From Prinia subflava (taxonomy: Eukaryota; Chordata; Aves; Passeriformes; Cisticolidae): DNA of 64,000 nucleotides. The stretch covers positions 16,054,693-16,118,692 of the forward strand of contig NC_086257.1 of assembly GCF_021018805.1 (NCBI RefSeq). The letters are read 5' to 3'. Position numbers and translations under genes: made by a program. Below the pieces are notes generated by a model. The model searched no databases. It saw only the letters and a program-made list of their open reading frames with translations, and had not been told where the DNA came from. Shown here piece by piece: positions 22,101-33,000 of this stretch (positions are counted from its first letter, which is position 1; each line of letters starts with the position of its first letter).

Positions 22101-23239
22101 GGGAGACAGCACACAGGGAAAGGCTGGGACCATGGCTATGTTGTGCATGGTGCAATATTACCACCACCATGAACTGCCCAAGTCTTGCATCAGCCTTGGA
22201 TCATCAGGAGTGGGGATTCCCTGTCCTGCATGGATCGAGCACATGGATTCCCTAATAGCAACATGACAATCAACCATGCAGACCACATAAATGCCCAGCC
22301 TGACAAAGCAGGAACAAGCCATGGCCATCACTGGTTTCAGGGCAGAAACTCCTTTGGCGCCAGTCCTAAGACCCACTCCACCATCTTCACCCATCCCTGG
22401 AGGAAGTCAGACAAACCCGTCTGGCAGGAAGAGCTGAGCAGGAACTGGTGACCATGAGACGGTCTGGAAATGCAGCAGCAGCAGTTTAAACAAACCCTCT
22501 GTGCTGCAGATAGTCAGGAACTGATAGCGGGGGGTGTAAATAATGGCAACGGGGGAATGCTTTGTGGAAGCAGCCCCACAAAGGAGCAAATGTCAGCCTG
22601 CAGCTCAGGGCAAGTCCATGAGTGACCCGTTGCAACCCACAAAAGCTCTGGGAGGGGTTTGAGGAGTACAGCAGGAGGGGACCTACAGCTGTAGTTCAAG
22701 GCTCTCAGGAGGTATAAGCTGCAGATTTATTCCCAGAGCTCCACTCAAGACTGCTCTTACTTTGCATCTAGGGCAAATGTCAGGATGGCATTTGAAGTTT
22801 TCCAGGCCGAGTACATCCCAGTGAGGTTGCCATCTGGGCAGGGCCATTTGGTGCTACTGGGCAGGTTGTAGCAAAGGCAATGAGCCCAGCACGGACCAAG
22901 GCTCAACAAGGGGGTCCAGCTGGGCCTAAGGTCTTCTCTCCCCAGACAGAGACCCACATCAGAGGCAAAAGAAACAGAGATTGTTGCTTGTGTTCTACAA
23001 AACACTGCCCTGCTTGCTCACTAGGACAGGGCCAAGATGTTGGAGAGCAAACACCTGAAGTGTTTCACTGCTGTGAGTGAAGTCACCCCAGGGCCACCCA
23101 CCACCCTGGGGAACGAGGCTTCTCACTCACTCCCCACCCCATGGGTAACTCCACATCCCGGTCAGCCCTTACCCAGTGGGAGATCCAGCACAGCAAGGCT
23201 CAGCAGCAGCAGGGGCAGCCCTCCCGTGCCCCGAGTCAT
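19199..23239 (-). CDS. Upstream MUC20-like mucin unit (signal exon plus VNTR exon; no own 3' exons)
   Basis: Exon 1 (23239-23173, 67 nt) encodes a signal peptide, MTRGTGGLPLLLLSLAVLDL. Exon 2 (22075-19199, 2,877 nt) encodes about 958 Ser/Thr/Pro-rich residues. Both end in phase 1 at strong donors (CTGG|GTAAGG and GCAG|GTGAGT). The start of exon 2 aligns with exon 2 of the downstream unit (FPTSLTPTETTALLPNT against LPTSSTPVESSTLLPTT). Most of the exon is an 11-residue repeat rich in Thr and Ser, so dense O-glycosylation is expected. No terminal exons follow before the downstream unit. Because the downstream exons 2 and 3 also start in phase 1, this unit can splice in frame into them. The two units may be alternative first parts of one gene. 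Confidence 0.65.
19650..21830 (-). repeat. 33-bp VNTR coding an 11-residue mucin repeat (about 65 units)
   Basis: A 33-bp unit repeats with little variation. On the coding strand it encodes PTTSTTPAQLG or close variants (PTTSSTPAGLE, ATTSTLAGLE, PTSSTSTGLG). Each unit has about five Thr/Ser and two Pro. Some units are shorter by one codon, giving length variants such as PTSTTPAGLE. Longer homogenised blocks are visible: the segment at about 19720-19900 recurs almost verbatim at about 20240-20420. Copy number is estimated from length. Collapse or expansion in assembly is likely. Confidence 0.95.
22150..22600. repeat. Duplicated intron segment, copy 2 (pairs with about 16640-17110)
   Basis: This is the partner of the segment at 16640-17110, in the same orientation, lying in intron 1 of the upstream mucin unit. 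Both copies contain the same short chance open frames on both strands. These are conserved only because the DNA is a recent duplicate, not because they are coding. Confidence 0.9.
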
Positions 23240-23891
23240 GTCCAAAACCAGCACCCCAACGCCTTGCAAGGTGGTGGAAATGAGGACACAGGGTGTGGGG
23301 AAGGTGTCAGCAGGGAACTACGCTGCCGAGTGATGGCTGAAGGTAGCTGGAGCTGCTTCCTTGTTCCCGGACGCAGGGAGGGGAGGCAACAGCGGGCACT
23401 GACACCCCTCCCGGGGCAGGTGCAGCGCCCTGGGCGCGCCGGGGACATCGGACATGGCTGCAGCACCTGCGCCCGCGTGCGGGGGCGGTGCCGGTGGCGG
23501 AGCCGCGCCCCTCGGGACACGGCCACGCCCGTGGGCACGCCCAGCGCACACGCCCACGGCTTGTGTAACACAGGGACCGCGTGGCTGCCAGGTACGGATC
23601 GGGATCGGGACCGGGATCGAGATCGGGTCCGCCACCGGGATCGAGATCGGGATCGAGATCGGGATCGAGATCGGGATCGAGATCGGGATCGGGACCCCAG
23701 GTATCGCGACCAGGAGCGGATCCGGCCGGGGACCGTAACACCGTTATTCCGCGGTTCCCGAGGAGCAGGATGCGCAGGGATCCAGCATCCCGCGGGCTCT
23801 GCGGGCGGAGCGGGATTGGCAGGGAAGCGCGGGAGCTGAGCACGGCCTATTTCCTCCGGCAGCGGCCGCGCTGCTGCGGGCGGTGCTGAGG
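23240..23891. promoter_or_regulatory. Bidirectional CpG-rich promoter region (mucin unit / photolyase)
   Basis: Only 652 bp separate the two divergent start codons. The right half is GC- and CpG-rich, typical of a TATA-less housekeeping promoter, and no TATA box is seen for either gene. Which sequences serve each direction cannot be told from sequence alone. Confidence 0.6.
23597..23697. repeat. GATCGG/GATCGA hexamer-dodecamer repeat in a shared promoter region
   Basis: About 100 bp is built from GATCGG and GATCGA units, alternating as a 12-bp unit for the last four or five turns, with around a dozen GATC sites and many CpGs. It sits between the upstream mucin ATG (23239, minus) and the photolyase ATG (23892, plus), inside a GC-rich island of about 23.4-24.1 kb. 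Confidence 0.9.
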
Positions 23892-26774
23892 ATGCGGCGC
23901 GGACAGGGGAAGAGAAAGGCCGAGGTCACGGAGGTGCCGCCCCTGTCTCGGAGGAGGACGGAGGAGGAGGAGGCGATACAGCAGGCCCGTCGGAGGGCGG
24001 CCCCGTCCGTTCGAGAGTTCAAGTACAACAAAAAGCGGGTTCGCCTTGTCTCGCAGGGCCCGGACCTGAAGGATGATGCTCGGTGCATCCTTTACTGGAT
24101 GTGCCGGGATCAGCGAGTGCAAGGTGCGAACCGGCTGGGGGAAGGGGCTCCCATGGGTGCTAAAATAGTTCCCTCCTTCGGTAACTTTGGTGCTGGCCCC
24201 ACTCTCTGCAGGGGGATCTGTGAAACCCCATCCTGTCAGCGAAGCACCATCCTGACACTGCCCTGTGTACTTTCCCCCCAGATAACTGGGCTTTCCTCTA
24301 CGCCCAGCGCCTGGCCCTCAAACAGGAGCTGCCTCTGCATGTCTGCTTCTGCTTGGTGCCCAAATTTCTGGAGGCCACCATCCGCCACTACCGGTTCATG
24401 CTGAGGGGCCTGCAGGAGGTGGCAGAGGTACAGCCAGGGGATGCCCGCGCTGGGTGGGACAGGGCTCCTGGGGAGGGGGGGAGGCAGATCCATCCCTTCA
24501 GCACATGGTGGTTGGGTGGGGTTTGCAGAGCCACGAACTGTCCCAGAGCCATTTCCCTGTCACTGCAGGAGTGTGCACAGCTGAACATCTCCTTCCACTT
24601 GCTGCTGGGCTATGCCAAGGATGTGCTGCCCACGTTTGTGGTGGAGCACGGCGTGGGTGGGCTGGTGACAGACTTCAGTCCCCTCCGCCTCCCCCGGCAG
24701 TGGGTAGAGGACGTCAAGGAACGGTTGCCAGAGGATGTGCCATTTGCACAGGTGGGTGCCAGCACTCTGGGAATGGAAAACTGATGATAGGTGGGACAAA
24801 CTTGTCTCCTGTGTCTTGTGCACTGGATTGACTTGAGCAGAGAGCATGCCTGTCATGCTGTCAGGATTGTTTGCTTCTCACACCCTTCTCCACGGCTTTG
24901 CTTCCCAGGTTGATGCCCACAACATCGTGCCCTGCTGGGTTGCCTCCCCCAAGCAGGAGTACAGCGCTAGGACCATCCGGGGCAAGATCCACGCCCAGCT
25001 CCCCGAGTTCCTCACCGAGTTTCCCCCTGTTGTTCCTCACCCACATCCGCCCTCCTGCCCAGCAGAGGTACCAGCTGGAGACACTCCAAACCCATTCGAG
25101 GGCAGGTCTCAGAGTGTTTCACAGTTCCTATGTGATCCTGGGAGGGGTTGGCAAGGAATGAGGACAGTGACCTGCCTGAGGTCACACACAGATGGTGTGG
25201 AGATGAGGATGCCCTGGGGAAAGGGAGGTTCCCACCTCATTCATTCAGGTCCCACATTTCTGCCATGCAGAGGGCTAGTTAAGAGGAGGCTGGCATAGAC
25301 TGGGGATTTGGCTGGTTGGGGACAACACTCAGGGCAACCCTCGCTGGAAAGGTTCTGCAGATGCACTCACTGCTTGATTGCCACCCAGCCCATCGCTTGG
25401 GAGGCCTGTTATTCCAGCCTGCAGGTGGACCACACCGTGAAGGAGGTGGAGTGGGCAACCCCTGGCACAGCTGCAGGGATGGCTGTGCTGAAGTCCTTCA
25501 TTGCAGAACGGCTGAAATCCTTCAGCACCTACAGGAATGATCCCAACAAGGCGGCTCTCAGCAACCTGTCCCCGTGGCTTCACTTCGGTGAGTATCCCAG
25601 GCATCCCACTCTGCAGCAGGACTGAGCATTGTGGCTTAGACCAACAGCCTGACTTGCTCCTTCCCCATGTCCCCAGGCCAGGTTTCCACGCAGAGAGTTA
25701 TCCTGGAGGTGCAGAAGCACCGGCGCAATTACAAGGACTCAGTGGATGCATTTGTGGAGGAGGCTGTGGTGCGGCGGGAGCTGGCTGAAAACTTCTGCTA
25801 CTACAATGAGAACTATGACAGTGTGCAGGGTAACATCCTGGGCCACGTGGGCCATGCTGGGCACCCAGCTGGGCACTCCAACTTGGCAATCCCATTTCTG
25901 CTAGGAGAAGGGCTATGGGGGCACTGATGTGCCATTATTTGGTCTCTTCTGGAGGTAGGACAGAAGCTGGCGAGTGCTCTCTTGAAGACTGGTGCCTGCG
26001 GGGCATAGTTCCCTCAGTAGCCCATCTCTCAGGACTCTGCAGTACAGGTTGCTCAGTGTTGCTCCTCATCTCTTGCTCACAGGTGCCAGTGACTGGGCAC
26101 AAACCACCCTGAAGCTCCACGCCAAAGACAAGAGGCCTTATCTGTACAGTCTGCAGGAGCTGGAGCAGGGCACTACACATGACCCACTCTGGAATGCTGC
26201 CCAGGTACTGCCCAGCATCTTCCCCACAAAACCCTGAGCTCTTTTCCGAGGCGCAGAGCCAGGGACTGACCCCTATGGCTGTCTCTATCCCCACAGCTGC
26301 AAATGGTCCGGGAGGGCAAGATGCACGGCTTCCTGCGGATGTACTGGGCCAAGAAGATCCTGGAGTGGACGCGCTCCCCTGAGGAGGCCCTGCAGTTTGC
26401 CATCTACCTCAACGACCGCTACGAGCTGGACGGGAGGGACCCCAATGGATACGTAGGCAAGCTGCAGGATGGGGGCACGGGGTGGGAGGGCTTAGCAAGG
26501 CTGCAGTGGGGGCTCTCTGCAGGCAACTCCAGCCCATCCTGCTCAGCACCTACATCCCACTAGTTCTCTGGGTGCCCCCGAGCAAGGGGGAGAGCTGAGG
26601 TTTCTGTCCCTGTGCCTGGCAGGCTGCCTGTGGTCCATCTGTGGCATTCACGACCAGGGCTGGGCGGAGCGGCCCATCTTCGGCAAGATTCGCTACATGA
26701 ACTACGCCGGCTGCAAGCGCAAGTTCGATGTCGACCAGTTCGAGCGTCGCTACGCCCCCACACACTCCCAGTGA
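23892..26774 (+). CDS. Class II CPD photolyase, complete (9 exons, 501 aa)
   Basis: This flavoprotein uses light to split cyclobutane pyrimidine dimers in DNA. Exons are 23892-24123, 24282-24427, 24569-24751, 24909-25067, 25389-25587, 25677-25829, 26083-26204, 26297-26456 and 26623-26774, totalling 1,506 nt. The N terminus is basic ([15 protein letters not shown]), a likely nuclear signal. The photolyase alpha/beta domain starts at [15 protein letters not shown] (residues about 66-80) and continues through [14 protein letters not shown] and [10 protein letters not shown]. The FAD-binding domain follows, with [40 protein letters not shown] and [14 protein letters not shown], ending in [12 protein letters not shown]. 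These are class II signatures; class I enzymes and cryptochromes differ. Intron 8 is GC-AG. The ATG at 23892 is preferred over upstream non-ATG codons. Confidence 0.95.
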
Positions 26775-27635
26775 CCCTCTGTGCTGGGGCAGATGTGCCT
26801 TTGCCAAGTTGCCAGCTTGCAGGGATCACCCTGGGATGTTGAAGGGCTCCCTGTAGCAGCAGCAGACTCCAGGGTTTTGCAGGTCTCTGCCATCACCCAC
26901 TGCTCGAGTTGCCACACTGGGGCAGCTGCTGGAGCCCTTCTGCTGCCACAGGTTTGCTGGCAGCTGTGAGAGCCCATCCTCAGCGTGCCTATGCCTGCCA
27001 GAAACCTTTTCTTACAACCACTGTCCTCAGGAGTAGCCCAGGTCACCGTTGCTGCTGGTAACCACAGCTGAGATTTGGGCTGAGCAGGGTGTTTCTAGGG
27101 GAAAGCCCCCAGGAGGAGGCTCTTTGTGGAGCCAGTGCTGGGCTGTCAGACACATCTTTCAACAGTTTTTTTAAAGTTTACAGTTTCTATCTCCTGTGTT
27201 GATGGTGTTTATGGGGAGATGCACAACACTGCTGTGAAGGGAGAACCGGGTGGTGTGGAATGGGGATGGACAGGGCATGGACAGGGCATGGACAGGGCAG
27301 CCAAGGCCAGGTCCCTGGGCCCCTCTGCCAGCAGCAAAGGCAGGCTCTGGAAGGGGACAGGCATTACAGAGCCCCTCACTCAGTGGTTTGTACCTCCTGC
27401 CCTGGAGGTTTGTGGGCGGTTTGCAGGGGGAGGCCACAAACCAGATGAATTAGTGAAGGGGTAGTGACAGTTTTCCTGTCCCAGTGACTGCATCACCAGC
27501 TGCATGAGCTGTCCCTTCCCTTGCTCCTTGCCATCAGCAGCACGCCCTGCCTGCCCCATCACCTCCAGGTGCAACACATACCATTACCCCACCTGAAACA
27601 ATGTCACAACACAACCCCACTCCTTATTAACTTAG
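26775..27635. other. Convergent spacer between the photolyase and RUBCN 3' ends
   Basis: The photolyase 3' UTR must lie here, but no AATAAA or ATTAAA hexamer is present on the plus strand before about 27.7 kb, so its end is unresolved. A short imperfect triplication of 'ggacagggcat' occurs at about 27265-27300. No gene was recognised. Confidence 0.55.
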
Positions 27636-27641
27636 TTTATT
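27636..27641 (-). terminator. RUBCN: RUBCN polyadenylation signal (AATAAA)
   Basis: The minus strand reads AATAAA here, 2.36 kb downstream of the RUBCN stop codon. It is the most distal good signal before the photolyase and gives a 3' UTR of about 2.4 kb. Other proximal sites may be used. Confidence 0.55.
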
Positions 27642-30000
27642 AAGGACGGCATTTTAATTGCTGTGCAATAATAATCCCGTTGTGAGGGCTCCAGTTGACG
27701 GCCAGGGCAGCCCCCAGCTGTCCCTCCCAAAGAGCTCCCTGTCTTGGCCAGTTCCAGTGTTAGTTGTAGCAGTCAGTGCTGAGCACAATCTTGGAGACCT
27801 CTGCCAGGTTTGTGAGTCCTGCTGCTCCCACACAGAGTCCATGGCAGAGGGTGGAAACCATAACTCAGCCAGAATTCCTTCCCTCTTTTCAAAAAGTACT
27901 CAGTGCTTCTAGAAAGGGATCCGGGCAGCCTCTCAGCTGCTGTCCCATGACATTAAAGTGCTTCAAACAAAATAGGGTGGGTAGAGGTGTGCTGCTGAGG
28001 CAACTCCAGGGAAGGGGGTCCCAGGTCTGAGCAGCAGCAGGAGGGCTTGGCTTGGGCTTGGGGACAGGCAAGACCAAGGCAGACCAGCATCTGTCAGCCC
28101 CAGGGCTGGCAGAGTCAGAGTCAGCAGAAGAGCAGCTGCTCTGCTGGCGAAAACAAGCAGAAGCAAAAGACACAAGGCAGCACAAACGCCAGGGGAGCAA
28201 GTGGAGAAGTGAACCCTGCTTCCAGGACTTGGTCAGGATGCTGCAAGGAGGGGAGGGATGCTGCTGTGCATCAGCAGCAAGGCTTGCAGCCACCCTCCAT
28301 ACCCAGTCCTGCAGCCACCTCTCCTGGTCCCAGCTTCTTCCCCTCTCCCCAACCCTGCCATCCCCACAGGGAAAGCCCATGAGGGGTCACATCCCAGCCT
28401 CAATCAGGGCATATGCTGAAAGAGCCACTGCCCCTTGAGGCCTCCTGCCAGTGCATTGCTCTCTGGTCCCTCAACACCCTCCTTGCACATCCACAGGCCA
28501 CGCCATCCTTCCTAACACCCCACATCCCACCTGTGCTGAGGTGGTGCTGGACATGCCATGGCAAAAGCATCCCCCATGATGCAGAGCCACCTCCTCAACT
28601 GAGCACGGAGCTCACCTTGTCCCACTGGACACCTGATGTGACACTGACAGCTGTCACTTGTGGCAGGTGGCTCTGCACAACTGAGGAACCAGTACTTGGC
28701 AGCACCCCAGTGCCAAACCCCTCCCCTCCGGGTATCCCCACTGCAAGCAGGCTGCCTGACCATCCCACCACAGCACAGCTGGGAAGCTTCAAGGCTTTGC
28801 TTGCCTCAGGGACCCTTCCTCCCACAAGGGAAGCAGGAGATCCTGCTGGGAGAGGGGACCAGCTCCGTCCAGGGGTGAGGAACCAGGAACAGGACAGCCT
28901 TGGAGATTTTATACTGGTGAGCCCCAAGCAGATCCCATGCCCCCTAAGAAGGCATTTCAAGCAGCACCTCCTTGAGGAGGAACACACAATTAAAAATACA
29001 AACAAGCACATTAAAAAAATAAAACCACGTCCAGCAGATTAAAAAAACTCCACAACCTAAAACAAGAAACCGAGACAGAAGATTGGGGATGCAGCTGGAG
29101 GGATGAGCCTTCACCTGCATCCCAACAGGTCTCAGGCAGAGAGGCAGCTCCACACAAGGCAGGTCCTGGTGCCATCAGAGTGAGGTCCCATGTCATCCCT
29201 AAAGGAAGACATTTCTCCCTGGTAGGATAGATTGGCAGCATGAGGAGGAAGTAGGGTCAGAAGCCTCACCATATCACATGGAGGCAGATTTCCATGGAGC
29301 CATGGGGATCTGCCTGCCAAAAGTCCATCAGCACATCCACTTGTGCAGCTGCTCCAGGGGCAATGTTCTTCTGCAGTACAGGGCAATCTGGTATTTTCAC
29401 TGCTGCCACCTCCTCTGCTCTGATTCTAGAGTCAGAGCAACTGCTCTCCAGCAGTGTTCCACAGCACATTTGAGAAAGGGAGCTATTAAATATACAACCA
29501 ACCCCAAACCCCACCCTCCCTCCACGCACACAACCCCCAGCAGCAGAATGGAGGATCAGAGGACTGAGACCTGACTCTCTCCTCCAAGGAGCAGACGTGA
29601 CCAGAGCTTCCTCGTATACAGCTGATGAGCAGCAAGTGCTGACCCTTCAGGGGACCCTGCTTGGCTCAGAGCAGGGCACAGGGATGGACAGCACAACCCT
29701 GCCAGGTCCAGCATGAACAACTTCCCCGAAAATGTCCCTGTTGTACCTGCAGGACAGGCAGGAGCAGCTGCCTCTCCACAAGCAAAGGCATCAGGGAGTG
29801 GTACCTGGAGCAGATCCACATGGTGGTATATCCTCCTTTCCCAGCCCAGCACTACTGCATGAGGGAAAAGAGATCCCTTCAAGACAGTGCTCCAGGCCTC
29901 CCAACAGTCCTCCTCATCCCCAGTCCGTGTGGCTCAGTCTCTGGTGATGAAGGCCATGCACATAAATAAACCCATGATCTGCTCCTTGGCTGCAACATGC
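27642..30000 (-). other. RUBCN: RUBCN 3' UTR
   Basis: This stretch runs from the stop codon at 30003-30001 to the AATAAA at 27641. It contains only short open frames with no family signature. It is assigned as 3' UTR because it is contiguous with the last exon and no acceptor-linked coding segment is seen. Confidence 0.6.
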
Positions 30001-33000
30001 TCATGTGGCTGCCACTGCCTCTGGCTGCTCCAGCTCCTCTTCATAGTCTGAGATGTAGGACTCCATGCTCTGCTTGTCCATCAGCTCTCTCCGCGCTTGA
30101 AGACGCTCGCACCGGGGACAGTGGCTGGATTTGAAGCAGGATTTGTGGTAGCAGGCTTTGCACTCTGTGAGGGAGAGCATGGCTGAGTGCTGGTACAGGC
30201 TGGCAGATTGCCTGACACTTCACACCCCAGGTCCCTGCACTAGCTCATGAAGCTTTGGAAGCACAGGAGGGAGGATTTCTGCGCTGCACAAGGTCCCTCC
30301 CCAAGGTTTCCTGATACTCCAAGGAAACAGTGACTTTACCCCAAGTCTTCTCTGGCACTGCACCTGCCAAACCAAGGCTTGCCTGTATTCAGGAGCCATT
30401 TTATGCCAGTTCAGAGGCTGGTCCCAAGATGTAGGGCCAAGCTCTAGTCAGCCATTAATACTGGGCATTATCAAGGATGTCTCCTGAAGGCGCTGAGGCA
30501 TTTCTCAGCAGGCAGGAAGGGCACAGAGATAAAGCCTTCAGACTCTGCTCTGCAAGGTCAGCTCCACCCATCCCAGCAGGGGCAGGGGAGCTGTGTGCAG
30601 GCTGCAGCCTGTCCTGTACCTGCAGCAGGAGGGAAGCCAGGGCTCCCAAACACCCGCTCGCTGCAGTGACAGCCTGACTGCACACAGCTGCCAGGGCAGG
30701 CAGCACACAGCGTGGTCAGGAGGGGACCTACAGCTTTACCATGTCAGCAAACACTGTAACAATTATGATTTGCTGCTGCTGTAACACGTTGCAGACACAG
30801 GCCATGCACAGGGGCACTCTGGTCTGGCTGGCTAGGGCTCTGTACTTCTTGGTAGCACAAATGCCACTCACACTGGAAGCACACCTTGGTGGCCCCAGAG
30901 TCTGCCCCCTCCCTGTTTTTCCCTAGTATCTCACCTTCACATGTTTTGCACTTGTTGAGCTCAAAGGGGAAGATTATGTCATCCTCATTCTGGCAGAACT
31001 CGCAGATGAAGCCTTTGGCTTGGCACAGCTGGAAGGAGAAAAGATGAGGAAAAAGCAGCTAAATGCTCATCTCCCTGGCAAGTAGGGCAGAAGGTAGAGT
31101 ACAGCAGGACAGCAGGCCACAGTGCCCTGCTCTAACCATATGAGACAGCCCTTCTCCAGCATGGAGCATAGGAAGGCTGAATCAACCTGTGTCAGGGGCA
31201 GAGGAGAGCCAAAATGGGGGAGCAAATATCCCATTTGTGCTGGGTAGGAGCTCTGTGAAGCAGGCAGGAACAGTTAGCACTGAATTAGTTAATTTGGTGG
31301 CTGCCCTCCACAACAAAGCGTCCCCATCAGTTAACTTTGTAGCAAAGCCTGTTCCTGAGGCTGCTCCCAAGGGTCCAGAGCCCTGCATGAGGCATGAGAG
31401 AAGGCCTTACCATGCACTTGTCAATGTGCAGGCTGCCTGCCTTCAGGAGCTCTGTCAGGCGAGGGATCAGGTCCCCTTTCTTAATGGCACTGAAGTCACT
31501 CAGCGAGTAGAGGTGCAAATCCTCTGTCAGGTGGCCAGGCACTGTGTCAAAGAAGTCCAGGAGGCTGCAAGGACAGAGAAACCAGAGCTCAGAGCAAAGT
31601 GACTCTACTAAGACCCCTGCCTTCACTCCTTATGTTTTCTCTGCCCCTCCAGCCCCCTCTCTCCCCAGAGCCCAATGCACAAGCTGCACAGATTCCCTGT
31701 GCAAACTGCCAGGGGACAGAAGCAGGGCAGCAAAACATCTCAGGACTCACTCTTTAGCTAGCCGGCACGTCTTGAACATGTTCTTCATGTGGAAGAGCTG
31801 GATTCGCAGCAGCTGCAAAGGAAGGGGGGACAAAGAATCAGTAAACAGAGCATGGCCAAACGGGTTTGCCCCTTCCCTGTGCTGCTGAAATAACTGCTGC
31901 TCCTCAGCTGCTGCTCTCCTGTTTCCAAAGTGTTTATACCACACAGGGCAAGGTGAGCACAACCACTGTCATGTGTTCCAGGAGATAAACTGAAGCCCAG
32001 CTGGATACCAACCAGAAATTCCTTCTGACATTCCTATGCCACTGAAGAAATCAGGAGAGGTGAATGGAAAGACACAGTGATGAGGTTTTAAGCCTCCAAA
32101 AACCAAAATATCTGCTGCTCCCCAGCTTCCCTGAAATGCAGTTTACAGTTGGCAGCCATCCACCTCACCCAAACTCCACTCAGGAAGGCATGGAAAGGGT
32201 CTTACCCGCACTTGGTTGAGAGCCTTCACTTTCTGGTACAGGGCAGGATTGATAGCTTGCACGTTGAAGAGTGGGTCACTCCAGATCTTACTCAGCAGGT
32301 CTTTGGAGAAGTTGCTCACGTAGTACTTGCTGAAGTCCCACTTGCGCAGGATGTGGCTGGGGATGACGGTCTGGGCGTTCTCATGGCAGCACTGGCAGAA
32401 ATACTTGCCCAGGTACTCGCAGTACCGCATCCGCTTGATGTAATCTGGCCACACCCAGGCAGACAGGCAGGGTCAGCCCAGGCACGGCCTCTGCTGCACT
32501 CCCAACACTCTCAGCTTTTCCAACAACCAAGGAACTCTGCCTTGCTGGCATCTCTGCCGGCCCGGAGTGCTCAACACTGCAGTCTGCAAGCACCCTCTGA
32601 CTGCAAAGGCCTCTAGACCAATAGTCCAGTTTCATGCAGCCACATCTGCCTATATATTCAGGGAGAGCTCTGCAGCTGCAGAACCTGCTGTGAGCTTGAG
32701 GACCAACAGAAGACTTTGCCTTACAGGAGTCAACATTTGAAATGCCCTCTAAAGGACAGGCTGGCTGCTCTTTAGACAGCTCTGTGACCTTCTTGAAGAG
32801 GAGGCTCCTCTGTGGATGGTGCACACCAATGTGCAGGCAGAGCTGGCAGTGCCAGTGTAGCACTGCTCCAGGGACCTTGTGCTAACTCTACCACCACCCC
32901 CTCACTCAGCATCTTCCCACTTGTTTGCAGTTTTTTCCCCATCACTCTCCAGCTACAGGTCAGGATCCCAACACTCACCAGGATCAGTCCGGATGCCACA

